64,000 nucleotides of DNA from Pseudomonas viridiflava (GCF_900601905.1 NZ_UWFA01000416.1:1-64000), one strand, 5' to 3'; counted from the stretch's first letter, positions 27,327 to 37,320 are shown. The notes: generated from the letters alone by a model not told the origin. Program-made: numbers and translations.

Positions 27327-27469
27327 TGGGATTCTCTGATGACATCCGGCGCTTTACCGCAAAAACCGCCGACTCCCACAACAAAATTGTCCGGGCGGCG
27401 ACGATTGAGCTGTTCAGCGGCGTGATCAAGTCGACCCCAGTTGATACTGGTCGCGCACGCGGCGCATGA
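27326..27469 (+). pseudogene. Truncated HK97 gp10-like tail protein
   Basis: GGAGG sits 5 nt before the ATG. The 47 codons include an AATIELFSGVIKSTPVDTGRARG segment, the N-terminal motif of gp10-type neck/tail proteins, which are normally about 120-150 residues. A TGA follows at once, so most of the gene is lost. This marks the right end of the recognisable prophage. Confidence 0.7.
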
Positions 27470-28493
27470 GCGATGAAGGTTGATCGTTACCTTCCCCATG
27501 CAATCGCATCAAAGGCCCAACGCGAGTGGGTCTTTTTCCGCGCCTAGCCTTTGAGGTCCAGAGGACTCTGGCAGGAGGCTTTCTAGTTTGCGGTTATCAG
27601 AGGCTTGAGTTCACACTTCCGCTAGCTTGGAGCGCTCGACCGATATTCATCGCTGCTACCATCGTCAATGCCAGCGCTCGGCGTTCTAGTTCCTCGGTGG
27701 AGCGGCGCACTGCTGGCAATGCGATACTGATGGCCCCGACAGGGACTGCCGTAGATTGGCCACGTTCACACTTGTTACCCCGCGTGGGAATGTATACCTG
27801 CTTTTCGGCGAAAAAATCGTAGTAGAGCACAGTCATGAAGGTGGCCTGCTTGATGTTGTACTTCTCAGTGGCAACAAACGTCGGGAGCCCTAAGGTCTAT
27901 TAGGTCGTCCACGGAGATCGGGGCTTAGTTGTGAAAGCAGCCAGAGGTTCTGCCGGATAGAGCCTGCAGAAGGGCGGGTAGCTCAGATTCGGTGATTTCG
28001 CGGAGGGACTAGACGTGTGCCTTGGGCGGTCGAAAGCATCGAATAGGGCTTCTTCCGGCAAAATGATCTTTGAGCTTGGAAAGCTACCGGCGGGCTTTCG
28101 CTGCGCAGCCAAAACTGGTTTCGACACTTGCTACTGGTGCGGTTTACTGCAATAAAACGTGTCGCTTATGGCGGCTTGATCAGTGTTGGGTATCGGCGGC
28201 ACAGATCCTGAATTTTATTTTGGCAAGAAGCATTCCGATTGTTTTAGTTGCTATGTTTAGCGTCTGGAATCCTTCGAGCGAATTAATTTTCTATAAGGAT
28301 AGGGAGCATGCTGCCGCGTCAATGAGTGGCGTGTACCTATAAATAGTTACACGCCATCATGGTTTTGGTCTTAAGGATCATTGTTGTAAGTCGGTAACTT
28401 CTCTAAAATAATAAATTTGCTCTGCCTATAAATTTCTTCCCCTCAAGGCATAGATAGGCGCCATTGCAATGCATTATTGAATGCGGACCCACC
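27470..28493. other. Low-information region after the prophage remnant
   Basis: About 1 kb with no confident gene. One reversed open frame (27,597-27,836) has fair codon use. The part from about 28,160 to 28,480 is AT-rich compared with its surroundings. This is probably decayed phage or transferred DNA. Confidence 0.5.
27597..27836 (-). CDS. Possible small hypothetical protein
   Basis: The 79-residue frame (MTVLYYDFFAEKQVYIPTRG) has Pseudomonas-like codon choice and a plausible soluble composition, better than the overlapping + strand frame. The ribosome site is weak and no family is recognised. Confidence 0.35.
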   Translation of the reverse strand: MTVLYYDFFAEKQVYIPTRGNKCERGQSTAVPVGAISIALPAVRRSTEELERRALALTMVAAMNIGRALQASGSVNSSL

Positions 28494-29174
28494 ATGCCCC
28501 AATTTTTACTAACCCACCCAGACTGTAACTGGCGCTTAATGCAGGCCGATGAAGCCATACTCGCCCATAATCTCCATCACCAGGTTATACAGCTGACTCC
28601 ACCCGGTATGGTAAGGCAGGACGCACTTGAGTATTTCGAGAAACATATCGAGGTGCAGGGGCAAATCATTGGTTGTTTTGCGGCGGGCCGGCTGGTTGCT
28701 TATGGGGTGCTTGGCTTGCAGTCGCCGATGCTGTCGGTCGTGACGCAGTTGTTTGAGGTCGAACCGCTTAAACGTGCGCGTATGTGTTTGCTGGATGGGG
28801 CGTCCTGTGCGCCTGACTGGCGGGGCAGGCGGTTGCATGAAGATGCCATTGCGTTGCGCATCGCCATGGCTGAGGCTGCCGGTCGTAGTTTTATCACGGT
28901 GACTGTCGCGCCGACCAATCTGGCCAGTCTGCGCGGGCTGTTACGTCGGGGTTTTGTGGTGGAGCGGTACGTGGAAGTCTATGGCGGGCTGCCGCGGCTT
29001 CTGCTGTCGCTGGATCTGGAGTGCACCGTTCTGCCTTGGCAGCGCGGGCGGGTGGTGGCCAGCGATGATCTTCAGGGCCATCGCGAGGCGTTGAGCCTCG
29101 GTCTAGTGGGTTACGGTTGCGAGAAAAACGAGCAGGATGTCTGGGCAATCGCCTACGGGCGGCGGGCCGGCTGA
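28494..29174 (+). CDS. GNAT-family acetyltransferase
   Basis: The 226-residue protein has a GNAT core: CAPDWRGRRLHEDAIALRIAMAEAAG matches the acetyl-CoA loop and following helix, and TVAPTNLASLRGLLRRGFVV is the late motif with the Asn often seen there. Its substrate is unknown. The frame extends upstream to a TTG at 28464, but the ATG at 28494 is more natural. It converges on ppkA, and the two stop codons share one hairpin. Whether it belongs to the secretion cluster is open. Confidence 0.75.
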   Translation: MPQFLLTHPDCNWRLMQADEAILAHNLHHQVIQLTPPGMVRQDALEYFEKHIEVQGQIIGCFAAGRLVAYGVLGLQSPMLSVVTQLFEVEPLKRARMCLLDGASCAPDWRGRRLHEDAIALRIAMAEAAGRSFITVTVAPTNLASLRGLLRRGFVVERYVEVYGGLPRLLLSLDLECTVLPWQRGRVVASDDLQGHREALSLGLVGYGCEKNEQDVWAIAYGRRAG

Positions 29175-29184
29175 CTCACCGGCC
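29165..29184. terminator. Hairpin holding both convergent stop codons
   Basis: GGCCGG (29165-29170) pairs with CCGGCC (29179-29184). The 8-nt loop contains the acetyltransferase TGA and the ppkA TGA (as TCA on the + strand). This is a compact two-way termination signal. Confidence 0.5.
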
Positions 29185-31848
29185 TTCTTCCTTGTCTTTG
29201 CGTGCCTTGTTGCGCCGACGCGAACCCGACTGGCCGCGCTGCCGCTCACGCTGGCGAAGTACGTCGATCATGATGTTGAATGTTCGCGCCAGTTGGCCCA
29301 CCTCATCGATGTAACGATGGGAGCTCACCTCGACTTTGGCCTTGTCGAAATCGCCGCGTTTGAGCGCATCGGCGGCGACGGTCAGGCGCTTGATCGGACG
29401 CACCACACTTCTGGCCAGACCGACCACCATGACCAGGAAAAACAGACCCACCGCAATCACGCTATACAGCACGTTCTGGAATAGCTGTCGCAAGGGGGTA
29501 TCGAAGACGCTTTTCGATTCACTCACCGCCACCACCAATTCGCTTTCCTTGACCGGCGCATAACCAGCGTATTCGTCGACACCGCTGAGCGTGGAATGAA
29601 ATCCGAGGCTGCCCGGCTCGGTAGCGCCGATCACGGCCTTGGCCAAGTCCGGCATGTTCAGGTTTTCGAAAGTGCTGCGCTTGAAACGCTGGTCGGCAAT
29701 AAACAATGCCACGCTCCGCTCAGGCAATTCACCCAGGCTGCGATAGAGCTTGCTCTCGTCGGGGTACGCCACCAGCATCCCGTCGTTATCGAACAGCATC
29801 GGGATCAGCGTGGCGTCCCGTTGCTGCACTTCATTGAGGATTGCTTTGATGGAAGTACCTTTCAATCGCAGCACCACGACGCCTACGATTGCGCCCTTGC
29901 TGTCACGCACCGGATTGGAGAAATAAAGCCCGGCCTTGCCCGCCGTGGTACCCAGTACCAGTCCGGAAGTGAATGCTTTGCCGGTGATGGCTTCCTTGAA
30001 GTACTGGCGAAAGCCAAAGTTTTTCCCGATGACGTCTGGGTCACTGGAGATTGGCGCGTTGCCGTCACGGTCCATCAAGAAGGCCAGTTGCACATCGGTA
30101 TTGGTCGCGACCAGATTGGTCAGCCTCGCCTGCAAGACATCGCTTTTGAGAAGGCTCGGCGCCTCCAGATAATCAATAAAGCGTTCATCACTGGCTAGGT
30201 AGGCGGCGAAAGTGCGGCTGTCCCGGACCAGCTGCGAGACCCGGCCTGCGGTGCTTTGGGCCAGGTTTTCAAGGTTGGTCAGCTCGTTGGCTGTGACGTT
30301 GGCGCTGGCTCCGTGCAGGTTGTAGTAAGAGGTCACCAGCATGGGCACCAGCGCCGCGATCATCATCAGTAACGTCATTTTTACCGTCAGTCGCCACCCG
30401 TCGGGATGCAACAGGACGCCCATGAAGTGCGCCACCTTGCGACGCCATGTGGCCTGCTTGTGAGCGCTGTGGTGCCGACTTTCTTGGGATGAGCGCAGGG
30501 CGTCCTGTAAATCCAGGGTTCCCGCGTGACCAGCGAACAAAGCCGTTGCAAACTCGCGGACCGTTTGTGGACGGGAGTGCGCCTCAGGTTGCAGCGCCCA
30601 GTCGATGGCCTCCAGAAAGGGCACGCCGTATCGGCCGGCACCGGCCTCCACAGCCGGGATCATGGTCGCGTCGCCTGACAGCCTGGCGGGCGCTGGCTCC
30701 GGTTTTTTACCGGTGATCATCCAGTACAGGGTGGCACCGAAGGCATAGATGTCGGTCCACGGCCCTTGGGCTCCGCCTTCATATTGCTCGGCCGGGGCAT
30801 AGCCGGGGGTCAGTACGTCGGCCACCGCCTGTTCGCCACCTGCCGACAGCCGCGCGGCGCCGAAGTCGAGCAACACCAGTCGGCCGTCATCGATACTGGC
30901 GTAGATGTTGTCCGGTTTGATATCTCGGTGCAGATAACCCGATTCATGGACCAGCGCGAGTCCGTCCAGCAAAGGCTGCAACAGCTCCACCAGCCAGGTT
31001 TCGCTGGACTGCCGAGACGCCGACCACCAATGTTTGAGGGATTGGCCTTCCTCGTAATCGAGCACGATATAGGCCGTGCGGTAGGCTTCGAAAAAACGCG
31101 CCACGCCGACGATATTCGGGTGCTGGAAGGTGGCCAGCGTGCGGGCTTCCATCAGGAACGCTTCGAGCCCGTCCAGATAGAAGGCTTCTGCTTCGGCCCA
31201 GCGCACCACGACCGAGTAATCACCCGCGCGGCTGGCACAGTGGCTTGGCAGGTATTCCTTGATAGCCACTTGAACATTGAGGTTCACGTCGGTGGCCAGG
31301 TAGGTGATGCCGAAACTGCCCTGGCCCAGCACTCGATCGATACGGTACTCGAACAGTCCAAAGCCCGGCGGCAGGGCGGTGGAGCTGGAAGGCCCGTCGT
31401 AGTGGGGGACGGGCGCCGCCTGCATGGCGGCTGCTTCCTGCGCCAGTTTGCGCAATTGCGAGGGGCCACGGGATGCGAAGGAGCCGTAGGTGGTCTGGGA
31501 TTGAGACAGCGATAGCGACAACGAGTGGGTCCCGGAGTCAGCAAACATCGCCGCCGCTCGCATTGTCGCGTCTGGACCTGCGGTCATCACCCGGGCGGGT
31601 GTAGGGGGCAGCCCGCTCTGACTGACAACCTGGGTGAACTCTTCATCACTGAGTTCAACAACCAGTGTTGCGTCATCATCAATATCGCTCGGCGCTGTTG
31701 ATTGGCCGGGCAACTTTCCGGGGCTCGATAACGGCTGCCCTGAATAAATAGGCGGTGTGACTTTAATCGTCGGTTCATCATCGACAAAGTTGGCCGGACG
31801 TGTTTTGTCAGGGTCCCATGACGGGTTCAAAGAATTGTCCTGGCTCAT
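29176..31848 (-). CDS. ppkA: T6SS Ser/Thr kinase PpkA with Cache and HAMP segments
   Basis: The protein of about 890 residues has a disordered N-terminus with two acidic-Thr motifs (DEPTIKV, Thr27; DDATLVV, Thr61). A protein kinase domain follows (about 160-435: GQGSFG, VAIKE, HRDIKPDN, DFGAAR), then a membrane helix (about 485-507), a periplasmic Cache-type sensor (about 520-765), a second helix and a HAMP-like segment ending in a basic tail. It should phosphorylate T6SS partners read by the FHA protein TagH and reversed by PppA. P. aeruginosa PpkA instead ends in a VWA-type periplasmic domain, so the sensor here is different. The start at 31848 has AGGA 6 nt upstream. Confidence 0.9.
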   Translation of the reverse strand: MSQDNSLNPSWDPDKTRPANFVDDEPTIKVTPPIYSGQPLSSPGKLPGQSTAPSDIDDDATLVVELSDEEFTQVVSQSGLPPTPARVMTAGPDATMRAAAMFADSGTHSLSLSLSQSQTTYGSFASRGPSQLRKLAQEAAAMQAAPVPHYDGPSSSTALPPGFGLFEYRIDRVLGQGSFGITYLATDVNLNVQVAIKEYLPSHCASRAGDYSVVVRWAEAEAFYLDGLEAFLMEARTLATFQHPNIVGVARFFEAYRTAYIVLDYEEGQSLKHWWSASRQSSETWLVELLQPLLDGLALVHESGYLHRDIKPDNIYASIDDGRLVLLDFGAARLSAGGEQAVADVLTPGYAPAEQYEGGAQGPWTDIYAFGATLYWMITGKKPEPAPARLSGDATMIPAVEAGAGRYGVPFLEAIDWALQPEAHSRPQTVREFATALFAGHAGTLDLQDALRSSQESRHHSAHKQATWRRKVAHFMGVLLHPDGWRLTVKMTLLMMIAALVPMLVTSYYNLHGASANVTANELTNLENLAQSTAGRVSQLVRDSRTFAAYLASDERFIDYLEAPSLLKSDVLQARLTNLVATNTDVQLAFLMDRDGNAPISSDPDVIGKNFGFRQYFKEAITGKAFTSGLVLGTTAGKAGLYFSNPVRDSKGAIVGVVVLRLKGTSIKAILNEVQQRDATLIPMLFDNDGMLVAYPDESKLYRSLGELPERSVALFIADQRFKRSTFENLNMPDLAKAVIGATEPGSLGFHSTLSGVDEYAGYAPVKESELVVAVSESKSVFDTPLRQLFQNVLYSVIAVGLFFLVMVVGLARSVVRPIKRLTVAADALKRGDFDKAKVEVSSHRYIDEVGQLARTFNIMIDVLRQRERQRGQSGSRRRNKARKDKEEGR

Positions 31849-32145
31849 TTGCATTCCTGAAGTTTTTGCATCATGGGTGCCCGGCCTGTCGCGAAGGATA
31901 AGAGCGCTGAAGCGTCATTAAAAATAACTGGGCGCACGGTATCAGATCGCCATAATCATAGTCTTGTTGAATCGCTGGTTTTTACAGTGTACGAACATAA
32001 AAGAAGAGGCCGGAAAATGTGATCGGTCAGAAATACTCCGCAGAAGTAAAGCGGGTGTGCTCAACCAAAACAATACTTGTTTAATTGAATTGCAAGTCGG
32101 GTAATATGCAGCTCTTGATTTGACTCTTTGTGCCATGAGGGCAAC
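31849..32145. other. Divergent spacer between ppkA and pppA
   Basis: The 297-bp AT-rich region has no gene. A TAATAT (32102-32107), with TTGTTT 19 bp before it, could be a weak pppA promoter. The sequence otherwise shows no clear operator. Confidence 0.4.
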
Positions 32146-33027
32146 TTGAATACATCGATCCCGTTGTCCCCGAACATTCGGCAGCGCCTCAGCATTGGAA
32201 CGGCCTTTGGTGTCACCGACGTTGGCACTGTGCGCCAAAGCAACGAAGACAACTTCCTGATCGACAGCGCGCTCGACCTGGCCATCGTTGCCGACGGCAT
32301 GGGTGGTCACGCTGCGGGCGAGCTGGCCAGTGCCGAGGCACTGCGAGCTGTTCAACGGTTTTTGCAGCAAGCCAGAACACGCCATCTTCAATCTCCTCAT
32401 GCTGTTCACACTGCCCATTTCGATCCTGACGCCACCACACCCGTCGCCGATGCCCATGACCCGGATGCTACCTTTACAGACCCCGACATCATGGGGATCT
32501 CGACGGTGTTTGATGCCATCGAGTTCGCCAACCGCAACCTCTACCAGCAGAACGTTGCGCAACACCGACCCGAAGGCGGTATGGGCACCACGCTGACCGG
32601 CTTCTGTCGGCCCTATGCCAGCGGTGAGCTGGTGCTTTTCCATGTGGGCGACACCCGTCTTTACTGCCAGCGCGACGGCAAGCTGTATCAGCTGACCCAC
32701 GATCAGACCCTGTACCAGCAGGCTGTGGACGCAGGTCTCACCGACAATCTGCCGTCGCGTAACATGCTGCTCCAGGCGGTTGGCCCCATTGCCCAGGTGC
32801 AACCGGAAATCCGCCCGCTGACCCTGCAAGCCAATGACTTGCTGATGCTGTGCAGCGACGGATTGCACGGTGTCGTCGCACATGCCGAGATCGAAAGGGT
32901 GATGGCCCTGACCACCGCAGCCAGCCTGGAACAGGCCTGCCATTATCTGGTCGACCTGGCGAAAAAAACCGGCAGCCGGGACAACATCACCGTGGTCATG
33001 GTGCAGTGCCTGGCCGTGCCGGAGTGA
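32146..33027 (+). CDS. pppA: T6SS PP2C-type phosphatase PppA
   Basis: The 293-residue protein has the PP2C metal motifs: SNEDNF (about 36), VADGMGGHAAGE, GMGTTLTG, HVGDTRLY, CSDGLHG and GSRDNITV. It removes the phosphate that PpkA adds and so damps secretion. The start is TTG at 32146 with GAGGG 4 nt upstream; no ATG lies nearby. It is the only + strand gene of the secretion block, and its 3' end overlaps tagF by 32 bp on the opposite strand. Confidence 0.92.
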   Translation: MNTSIPLSPNIRQRLSIGTAFGVTDVGTVRQSNEDNFLIDSALDLAIVADGMGGHAAGELASAEALRAVQRFLQQARTRHLQSPHAVHTAHFDPDATTPVADAHDPDATFTDPDIMGISTVFDAIEFANRNLYQQNVAQHRPEGGMGTTLTGFCRPYASGELVLFHVGDTRLYCQRDGKLYQLTHDQTLYQQAVDAGLTDNLPSRNMLLQAVGPIAQVQPEIRPLTLQANDLLMLCSDGLHGVVAHAEIERVMALTTAASLEQACHYLVDLAKKTGSRDNITVVMVQCLAVPE

Positions 33028-33742
33028 CGACAGCGGTCTCTTGAACCTGCCAGCCCTGTTCCCGCCAGCGACCATCAAGCATTGCCGCAAAGCTGGTGGC
33101 CGTCGGTAACCCCTGGCATTGCAGTACACAGGGCGATACCTGCTCGGAACCGTCGGTCCACCACAGGGTTTGAGCGGTGGGCGTTGTGTGTAAATCCCTC
33201 GTTACAGCGCTCAGTTGATCCAGCCCGGACACGTCAAGCACATGATTACGGAATTTGCCGGGCACTGTTTTCTGACCTGCAAGCACCGTGTTCTCGGGCA
33301 TCGGCACGCTGAGCTCTCCAAGGGCGACGTCGAACAATTCAAGGGAAAAGTCCCCTTGCAGTGACCAGAGCGCCAGACCCTCGATCTTGTCGTACCAAGT
33401 ACCGGACTGCACCATCCAGTCCAACAGTGAAGTGTCGCTGGCCATACGCGCAGCAACGGTCAGCGGAAAGTGTCGTCCGACGCGATCCACACTGGGCATC
33501 AGCAAACCAGCCCACGGGGTGTCACCACAGATCCCCGGAGCCAGAGCGAAGCGCCAGATCGGGCTGCTCAAGTAGCTACCCAGCCACGCCGAACCCAGTT
33601 GAGCGCGGCTGGTGCTTAGCGCGCTTTGCAACCAGGCGTCCCAAGGCTGGACGAACGGCTGGGGCAGGCGACGCACGACAAAATCCCCGTGGCTGGTGAC
33701 TTTGCCAAAAAAACCGGCTGCCGAATCCATTTCCTTGTTCAT
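32996..33742 (-). CDS. tagF: T6SS regulator TagF
   Basis: The 248-residue protein starts with the TagF hallmark GFFGKVTSHGDFVVRRLP and continues with WLGSYLSSPIWRFAL. TagF represses T6SS after translation, in the pathway opposed by PpkA and TagH. It follows tssM by one base. Its last 32 bp run antisense to pppA. In some bacteria TagF is fused to PppA; here they are separate convergent genes. Confidence 0.9.
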   Translation of the reverse strand: MNKEMDSAAGFFGKVTSHGDFVVRRLPQPFVQPWDAWLQSALSTSRAQLGSAWLGSYLSSPIWRFALAPGICGDTPWAGLLMPSVDRVGRHFPLTVAARMASDTSLLDWMVQSGTWYDKIEGLALWSLQGDFSLELFDVALGELSVPMPENTVLAGQKTVPGKFRNHVLDVSGLDQLSAVTRDLHTTPTAQTLWWTDGSEQVSPCVLQCQGLPTATSFAAMLDGRWREQGWQVQETAVVTPARPGTAP

Positions 33743-33743
33743 C

Positions 33744-36700
33744 CTACAATTTCACCGGGCAGCGGAACTGTTGAAGTTCCTGGCGCTTAAAGGGGTTGAT
33801 GACACTGCTGGCGTCCAGCTGGTAAGTCGCTTTGCGGCCGTCGAGATCGAAGGTCAGGCGATAGCGTTCGCCCTGCGCGGTGGTCTGCAACGTGCCCTTG
33901 TCCATCATGCGAAACCAGGCCCATGGGCCGTCTGTGGCGTTATCGGTGCGCAACGTCGGTGTGGCCTCGAAACGCACCTGGCCGCCAGCTTTTCCACTGG
34001 GCAGCTGAATGGAAGTCGCTCTGGACAGCATGTCTGCCACATACACCACCGGCTGACCGTCGATTTCCAGCTGAACCTGGCTCAGGGCTGCGTCGACATT
34101 CAGCGGCGTCAGATCAAAACGCAGGCCAGGGCGGGTGGCGCCGGTGCTGAACAGCATGTCGCGGATTCGTGCGGCGAGCTGGAATTGCTTGAGCACGTCA
34201 TCGGGTATGCCCAGCGGTGCGCTGCCGGTCGCGCGCCACTGCCATTGAGCGCCACCCATATCGACATAGGGCGCGAGGTTCTTGTTGAAAAAGTCATCCA
34301 TCAACCCGCCAGGCGCGAAGAATTTGCCGAAGTCATCCGGCGTGACATCCTTGCTGGCCGCGCGAACAAGAGGGTAGCGTCCGGCAATGGCCTGCTGGCA
34401 GAACCCGGCGGCTGTCGTGGTCCACAGCGCGTTGAGTCGCGCCCGCTCGCTGCCCAGCGTCAGGGCACCAGCGCCACTGTCGATGTTTTGCAGCATGCCG
34501 CCCAATGGCGCGGGTTTGCCTTCGGCTTCACGCTTGAGTCGGGTCATCACCTCGGCGGCGGGCGGCGGCGTGCCGCTACGCCGGGCAGTGTCGGCGGCGT
34601 CGAAATACTGCGAAGCGTCCTTGAGGGTGCTCAGCAATTGCTCGGCGGGCACGGGACCTGCTGCGCCTGGCAGGCCGACCATTTTGTGCAAGGCATCAAA
34701 GTGCAGGTCAACCGGGTTGGCCGACGCCGGCGCATCGTCGGGGGCGTCGTCGTTGCTGCTCATTGCCGCTTCGAGCTTCTTGCGTGCGGTGGCCAGTCGG
34801 CTCTGTACAGCACCATCCAGACCCTGCAGCGCCGACTTTTGGTTATTCACGCCATCGAGGGTCGTTTGCCTGGCGGCGGCCTGCAGAAACAACAGCAGTG
34901 GGGAATCGGCGGCGGCCAATGCATTGGTGATCCGCGCTGCCTGGTCCAGGCTGGTAAAAGGCAGGATACGCACATCGGCAAGGAACGCGTCCCAGGCCTT
35001 GATGTAGTCCAGGTAGTACAACTGCAACACTGCGTTCTTGAGCGCGGCATCCGCAGTAGCACCTGCCGATTCCTGACGATCCAGCACCCAGCTGTCTTTG
35101 CTGATGTCGCTGATGGCTGCGCCGATCTGCTGTTGCAGAAGACGGAAACCTTCCACGCTGAAGATCCCCGGCACACCGCGAGTCAAAGGTGCGCCACTTT
35201 GTTGGGCAAGCAGTTGCGAAACATCCCGACCGACTGCGCCATTGACGCTGAACTCGGGCAACCCGGCTTGCTCCAGGTCGCGCTTGAGGCGGCTATAGGC
35301 ACGCTGGGGCATGGGCATCATGGCCAGCGTCAGGCGTGTCTGGGCAATGAGTGCTGAATCCAGCGTCGGGGGCAGGGCGCTGTCATCGCCATCACGCAGC
35401 AGCGCACCGGCATGGCCCAGCAGTTGCTGGACTTGAGCTTGAGTTGCGGGTGCCAGGCTGCGCGGCCAGTCGATCTCCAGCCAGGCCAGAATCGACTCCG
35501 GGTCCAGGTAGCGACGGTCGCCCAGCATCAGGTAAACCCGCAGCGTCGCGTACAGGTACTCCTGATTGTTGGCGTCACCGCGCCGCAAGGCTTCTTCCAG
35601 GCGCGTGACGACTCGCGGCAACAGCGTTTCACGCAACAGGCGCTGATACAGCACTTGGGCACCCGTACCCAGCTTGTCGGCCTGGGACAGCCCAAAACGG
35701 CTGAGCAGGGGAACGCTAGAGCGCTGCGCGTCGTAACCACCGGTCAGTTCACGGGCTGCGTTCAACAAGGGCAACAGTTCCGACAGCTTTGCCTGTACCG
35801 GCACCGCACGAGCCAGTTTGTCTATTTGAGCCACCTGCGCCGTGACGGTCTCGACGTAGTTCTGGTTGCGCACATAGCTGGTGGTCAGCCCGCCGACCAT
35901 CAGCACCAGCAACAGGCCAATAGCGATGTAGCCTGCTGTTTGCAAGCGTCGACGTCGGCGCTCCACGAGCACGTTCGTCCCGGCCAGCTCTGCTTCTTTG
36001 AACACCACTTCACGCATCAGGGTGGTCAGGAAGTAACTGCGCCCGCTGGCCGCATTGTTGGGCAACATCTTGCGATCAAGACCAAAAGCACCCGCCAGTG
36101 AGGCCATGATCCGATCAATAGGGCTGCCCTCCTGGGTGCCACTGCTGAAATAGACGCCGCGCAACAAGGCGGGCGCTTCGTAACGGGTGGGGGCGAACAC
36201 TTCATTAAGGAAGTCACCCAGCACCTGGCCAATCCCGGCAAACTGCTGTGGGAAGCGATACAGCAGCGCGCGGCGTTGCAAGTCACGTTCCTGCTGCATG
36301 CGCGGCAGCACCCGAACCTGCAATTGACGCTCCAGCGCGGCAAATTCCTCCGGGAAGCTGGCCAGCACTTGATCCACCGAATCAGCCTGGGCCATGGGGA
36401 ATGTCATGCCCCAGACTTGCATGCGTTCTTCACGGCCAAGGGGTTCGAAGAACTCCACGAAGCCAGCCAGCAAATCGCACTTGGTAACGATCACGTAGAT
36501 CGGGAAGCCTATCCCCAGTTGCTCATGCAGCTCCTTGATACGGGCGCGAATTGCCTGCGCTTGCAGGGTTCTGCCCGCCGCACCTTGTTGCAGCAGGTCC
36601 GCAACGCTGAGCGCGACGATCACGCCATTGATAGGACGACGCTTGCGGTGTTTTTTCAGCAGCGCAAGGAAACCGCCCCATGCCGCCTGGTCAACATGAG

Positions 36701-37280
36701 CGTGGCTGTCCTGAGTGGTATAGCGCCCGGCGGTATCGAGCAGCACGGCCTCATCGCTGAACCACCAATCACAGTTGCGCGTGCCGCCGACGCCGCCGAT
36801 AGCCGTAGGCCCCAAGGCATCAGCCACGGGGAATTTCAGCCCCGAATGCACCAGTGCTGTGGTTTTGCCGCTGCCCGGCGCGCCGACAAACATGTACCAC
36901 GGCAGCTGATACAGGTATTGCCCGCCACGACGTTTGCCAGTCTTGCGCAAGATGGCCAGTGCCTCCTGCATGCGTTGGCCGAGCACGGCGATTTCCTGGC
37001 CCGACTCGCGTACGCCGGGTTGTTCATCGCCCGCCAGCGTTTTTATCAGCTTGCGATTAGCCCAGCGCGCGGCGCAGTACTTGTACAAGAAACAAAGCGC
37101 CCACAGCAGGAACAGAAAACCGATCGATTTCCAGCGCACGCTGGCTGACGCGAACGGTTCCTGACCATTGAACGACAACAGCGGGCCTTCAAACCACAGC
37201 ACCAGCGATAACAGCGCCACGCCCAGAAAGGAGAGGACCCAGGGTTTGAGGAACCACATAAAGAAGCGCTTCATAGACAT
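33744..37280 (-). CDS. tssM: T6SS membrane complex protein TssM (IcmF)
   Basis: The 1178-residue protein is full length. It has two N-terminal membrane helices (about 8-30 and 45-65), a cytoplasmic NTPase-like domain with Walker A GAPGSGKTT (about 133), a third helix near 450 (IAIGLLLVLMVGGL) and a long periplasmic part ending in a beta-rich domain. TssM spans the envelope with TssL and normally binds the lipoprotein TssJ, which is not encoded here. It sits between tssL and tagF. Confidence 0.95.
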   Translation of the reverse strand: MSMKRFFMWFLKPWVLSFLGVALLSLVLWFEGPLLSFNGQEPFASASVRWKSIGFLFLLWALCFLYKYCAARWANRKLIKTLAGDEQPGVRESGQEIAVLGQRMQEALAILRKTGKRRGGQYLYQLPWYMFVGAPGSGKTTALVHSGLKFPVADALGPTAIGGVGGTRNCDWWFSDEAVLLDTAGRYTTQDSHAHVDQAAWGGFLALLKKHRKRRPINGVIVALSVADLLQQGAAGRTLQAQAIRARIKELHEQLGIGFPIYVIVTKCDLLAGFVEFFEPLGREERMQVWGMTFPMAQADSVDQVLASFPEEFAALERQLQVRVLPRMQQERDLQRRALLYRFPQQFAGIGQVLGDFLNEVFAPTRYEAPALLRGVYFSSGTQEGSPIDRIMASLAGAFGLDRKMLPNNAASGRSYFLTTLMREVVFKEAELAGTNVLVERRRRRLQTAGYIAIGLLLVLMVGGLTTSYVRNQNYVETVTAQVAQIDKLARAVPVQAKLSELLPLLNAARELTGGYDAQRSSVPLLSRFGLSQADKLGTGAQVLYQRLLRETLLPRVVTRLEEALRRGDANNQEYLYATLRVYLMLGDRRYLDPESILAWLEIDWPRSLAPATQAQVQQLLGHAGALLRDGDDSALPPTLDSALIAQTRLTLAMMPMPQRAYSRLKRDLEQAGLPEFSVNGAVGRDVSQLLAQQSGAPLTRGVPGIFSVEGFRLLQQQIGAAISDISKDSWVLDRQESAGATADAALKNAVLQLYYLDYIKAWDAFLADVRILPFTSLDQAARITNALAAADSPLLLFLQAAARQTTLDGVNNQKSALQGLDGAVQSRLATARKKLEAAMSSNDDAPDDAPASANPVDLHFDALHKMVGLPGAAGPVPAEQLLSTLKDASQYFDAADTARRSGTPPPAAEVMTRLKREAEGKPAPLGGMLQNIDSGAGALTLGSERARLNALWTTTAAGFCQQAIAGRYPLVRAASKDVTPDDFGKFFAPGGLMDDFFNKNLAPYVDMGGAQWQWRATGSAPLGIPDDVLKQFQLAARIRDMLFSTGATRPGLRFDLTPLNVDAALSQVQLEIDGQPVVYVADMLSRATSIQLPSGKAGGQVRFEATPTLRTDNATDGPWAWFRMMDKGTLQTTAQGERYRLTFDLDGRKATYQLDASSVINPFKRQELQQFRCPVKL

Positions 37281-37320
37281 CCGCCAAAACGGTCAGAAGA
37301 GATATCGAACGTGACCGCAC

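Larger units (their letters stand above)
25930..27469 (+). mobile_element. Prophage remnant (head-tail region fragment)
   Basis: It starts inside lysR with a HeH/LEM-like tail, then a DnaT-like gene, a reversed small gene, a head-tail-type gene and a gp10-like gene cut after 47 codons. This order resembles the stretch after the capsid gene in lambda-like phages. No integrase, portal or lysis genes are visible, so it is a decayed fragment. Confidence 0.75.

Noticed and set aside
28070..28342. Possible 90-residue protein
   Set aside because: AT-rich, no ribosome site, no family; the codon choice does not resemble neighbouring genes.
33612..35357. 581-codon + strand frame opposite tssM
   Set aside because: tssM is complete and recognised on the other strand; this product looks like antisense read-through.
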